DNA of 34,747 nt from Anaerolineales bacterium (GTDB lineage: Bacteria > Chloroflexota > Anaerolineae > Anaerolineales > UBA4823): contig CP070639.1 of NCBI GenBank assembly GCA_020354045.1, positions 3,302,431 to 3,337,177 of the forward strand, written 5' to 3'. Shown one piece after another: positions 33,413-34,747 of the stretch; the stretch's first letter is position 1; each line of letters starts with the position of its first letter. The notes under the pieces are model-generated. The model worked only from the letters and a program-made list of their open reading frames with translations, was not told where the DNA came from and did no database searches. A program made the position numbers and the translations under genes.

Positions 33413-33444
33413 ACAGGTGGGGTGTCAGCTGACACCCCACCTGT
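33413..33444. terminator. Terminator, perfect 32-nt palindrome
   Basis: A perfect 16+16 palindrome beginning ACAGGTGGGG, centred on AGCT. On the reverse strand it is followed by TTTGTTTTTAGG, so it ends the rpsU-infA transcript; on the plus strand it lies 21 bp after the DHOD-like stop but has no T-tract. Confidence 0.75.
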
Positions 33445-33494
33445 CGATTAAACCAGATGAGTCCGGAGTAATTGTATTAGTGTTTCAAGAGCAA

Positions 33495-33752
33495 TTAAAG
33501 TTCCCCTTCAGATGAAGGAACTTGGGCATGCTTCTTATGCCGGTAAACGATCCGGCCGCGTGAAAGATCATAAGGCGACATCTCAACGCGTACCCGATCA
33601 CCCAGCAAAATACGAATATAGTACTTGCGCATTTTTCCAGATAAATATGCAAGCACCTCGTGACCGTTATCCAAGCGTACTTTAAACTGCGTCGCTGGCA
33701 AGGCTTCAATTACATTACCTTCCACTTGGATCTTACCCTCGTCTTTAGCCAT
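33495..33752 (-). CDS. infA: Translation initiation factor IF-1
   Basis: 85 residues. IF-1 blocks the ribosomal A site during initiation. One OB fold: [63 protein letters not shown]. Typical length is about 72; the extra 12 residues are a C-terminal tail, [13 protein letters not shown] strong GGAGG site lies seven bases before the ATG. It follows rpsU by about 50 bp on the same strand, with a small hairpin between. In many bacteria infA lies in the S10-spc-alpha cluster; here it is next to an rRNA operon. Confidence 0.97.
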   Translation of the reverse strand: MAKDEGKIQVEGNVIEALPATQFKVRLDNGHEVLAYLSGKMRKYYIRILLGDRVRVEMSPYDLSRGRIVYRHKKHAQVPSSEGEL

Positions 33753-33776
33753 TTTTATACCTCCGGGTACTGCAAA

Positions 33777-33794
33777 ACCTCATCATCGTGAGGT
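33777..33794 (-). other. Small hairpin between rpsU and infA
   Basis: A 6-bp stem (ACCTCA with TGAGGT), 6-nt loop, followed by TTTTG on the reverse strand, 9 bp after the rpsU stop. Too short to be a sure terminator; it could reduce read-through into infA or stabilise rpsU mRNA. Confidence 0.3.
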
Positions 33795-33802
33795 CAAACT
33801 TT

Positions 33803-34000
33803 CTAATCATTGTCGGTGTACTGGCGCCGGCGGATTCTCCGCATTGATTTTTTCTTCTGGATTCTCCGCAATTCACTCTTCGATACAAACCATCTTTTCC
33901 TGCGCACTGTGCTCAAAATGCCGCTTTTAGCGACTTTTTTTCGGAATCGTTTGAGCAACTGGTCTTGCGATTCATTTGGGCGTAAATTGACTGATGCCAA
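33803..34000 (-). CDS. rpsU: 30S ribosomal protein S21
   Basis: 65 residues from a TTG at 34000: ASVNLRPNESQDQLLKRFRKK, then a very basic tail with KSMRRIRRRQYTDND. S21 binds the 16S 3' region near the anti-Shine-Dalgarno and aids initiation. An in-frame GTG at 34009 gives 68 residues but is itself part of the AAGGAGGTG ribosome site, so it cannot use that site; the TTG lies six bases after it and gives a normal S21 N-terminus. It is the first gene after the rRNA operon terminator, followed by infA. Confidence 0.93.
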   Translation of the reverse strand: MASVNLRPNESQDQLLKRFRKKVAKSGILSTVRRKRWFVSKSELRRIQKKKSMRRIRRRQYTDND

Positions 34001-34006
34001 CCTTTT

Positions 34007-34015
34007 CACCTCCTT
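34007..34015 (-). promoter_or_regulatory. rpsU ribosome binding site
   Basis: AAGGAGGTG, near-perfect complement of the 16S 3' end, with six bases to the TTG start at 34000. It decides against the overlapping GTG at 34009. Confidence 0.75.
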
Positions 34016-34057
34016 TCATCGTGAAATGGTTTCGTTCAAGCTATAAAACGGGTTGCC

Positions 34058-34132
34058 TTATAAAAAAAAGCCCGGTGCGCGTTGATGGACAACACCGAGC
34101 CAAATTAGAGCCCTCTCCAAACCTGAACTCAT
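34058..34132 (-). CDS. Possible 24-codon leader peptide
   Basis: ATG 34132 to TAA 34058, beginning MSSGLERALIWLG. Its second half is the terminator hairpin and the stop follows the T-tract, so translating ribosomes would open the hairpin. The ribosome site is weak (GAG, five bases upstream). It could be chance. Confidence 0.2.
   Translation of the reverse strand: MSSGLERALIWLGVVHQRAPGFFL
34062..34100 (-). terminator. Strong terminator after 5S rRNA and before rpsU
   Basis: On the reverse strand GCTCGGTG pairs with CACCGGGC (one mismatch), with a TTG/CAA extension inside, followed by eight Ts. It can end the rRNA transcript, and it also lies between the consensus promoter at 34215-34243 and rpsU, so it is a likely attenuator. 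Confidence 0.85.
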
Positions 34133-34214
34133 AAAAACTCGATACGCTCTCTCCTAAGTGCTACTCACAAAGTAATACCGGGTAAAGAGCAAGCCCACGA
34201 ACGCTGCAGAAATT

Positions 34215-34243
34215 ATTATATCAGTTTGAAGATGAGTTGTCAA
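34215..34243 (-). promoter_or_regulatory. Perfect consensus sigma70-type promoter for rpsU
   Basis: On the reverse strand TTGACA (34238-34243), 17 bp, TATAAT (34215-34220): every consensus base and the optimal spacer. The expected start is near 34208, so the leader to rpsU is about 208 nt and crosses the terminator at 34062-34100. It begins just 15 bp after 5S rRNA. Confidence 0.85.
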
Positions 34244-34257
34244 TTAATAGAAAAAGC

Positions 34258-34377
34258 CTCTTGGCAATGACCTACTCTCCCAGGGGGTCGCCCCCCAAGT
34301 ACCATCAGCGCTGGCGGGCTTAACTACCGGGTTCGGAATGGGACCGGGTGTACCCCCGCCGCTACAATCACCAAGAG
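34258..34377 (-). rRNA. rrf: 5S ribosomal RNA
   Basis: The reverse strand has the conserved 5S core CCCATTCCGAACCCGG and GGGAGAGTAGGTC, and its ends pair (CCTCTTGG with CCAAGAGG). Ends are accurate to a few bases. It lies about 70 bp after 23S, with no tRNA between. Confidence 0.95.
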
Positions 34378-34447
34378 GCTAGATCTCAAGTTGTTAACCA
34401 CCAACTGAATAAACAAGATTTAGAAAAGTTTCGAGTTCTCCGCACCA

Positions 34448-34747
<300 letters not shown>

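Noticed and set aside
34001..34009. GTG start for rpsU
   Set aside because: The GTG is inside the Shine-Dalgarno; the TTG six bases on gives the normal S21 N-terminus.
34378..34447. tRNA gene in the 23S-5S spacer
   Set aside because: The spacer is only about 70 nt, with no cloverleaf arms or T-loop sequence.

Overview
The window looks like a chromosomal segment of an anaerobic Chloroflexota bacterium, most likely of the Anaerolineae or a close relative. This is an inference from gene content: a one-chain pyruvate:ferredoxin oxidoreductase, a long-type formate-tetrahydrofolate ligase, a bacterial Elp3 of the kind known from Dehalococcoides, DUF4349 and LysM envelope proteins, and a block of membrane proteins that I can only describe as Chloroflexota-like. 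Nothing looks like a prophage, transposon, integron or CRISPR array. Almost all the sequence is coding and the gaps are short.

Layout. 1-4334 (-): a very long soluble multi-GAF/PAS sensor kinase, cut by the window edge just before the catalytic histidine. 4606-9820 (-): formate-tetrahydrofolate ligase, a tandem universal stress protein coupled to a half-size ChrA transporter, and Elp3. 9898-12441 (+): a Trm9-like methyltransferase divergent from Elp3, a calcineurin-type phosphoesterase and a DUF4349 lipoprotein. 12544-13479 (-): a secreted C39-like/LysM protein. 13602-14312 (+): RsmG. 14377-18450 (-): MOSC protein, RecF, peptide deformylase and a cyclic-nucleotide-binding/bacterial PH membrane protein. 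18723-20186 (+): a phosphohexomutase. 20266-28375 (-): eight collinear, mostly overlapping or closely spaced genes of unknown function around an orphan MutL/GlmL-like ATPase. 28731-33391 (+): pyruvate:ferredoxin oxidoreductase followed by a dihydroorotate-dehydrogenase-like protein. 33495-34747 (-): the 3' end of an rRNA operon (23S, 5S), then rpsU and infA.

How the genes work together. PFOR and Fhs fit anaerobic acetyl-CoA and one-carbon metabolism. Elp3 beside a Trm9-like methyltransferase suggests a bacterial version of the eukaryotic wobble-uridine (cm5U to mcm5U) pathway. RsmG, Def, S21, IF-1 and rRNA are translation functions. The eight-gene block is the best candidate for an undescribed system: a zinc-ribbon membrane protein with eight Trp-Leu short motifs in an acidic disordered region, several multi-pass or anchored membrane proteins, an ASKHA ATPase, and an LPDTG-tailed protein.

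A second theme is regulatory. Four genes, perhaps five, have a -10 hexamer ending six nucleotides before the start codon, so their mRNAs are predicted to be leaderless. rpsU has a perfect consensus promoter followed by a leader that must pass a strong terminator. The PFOR promoter has an inverted repeat lying over its -35 box.
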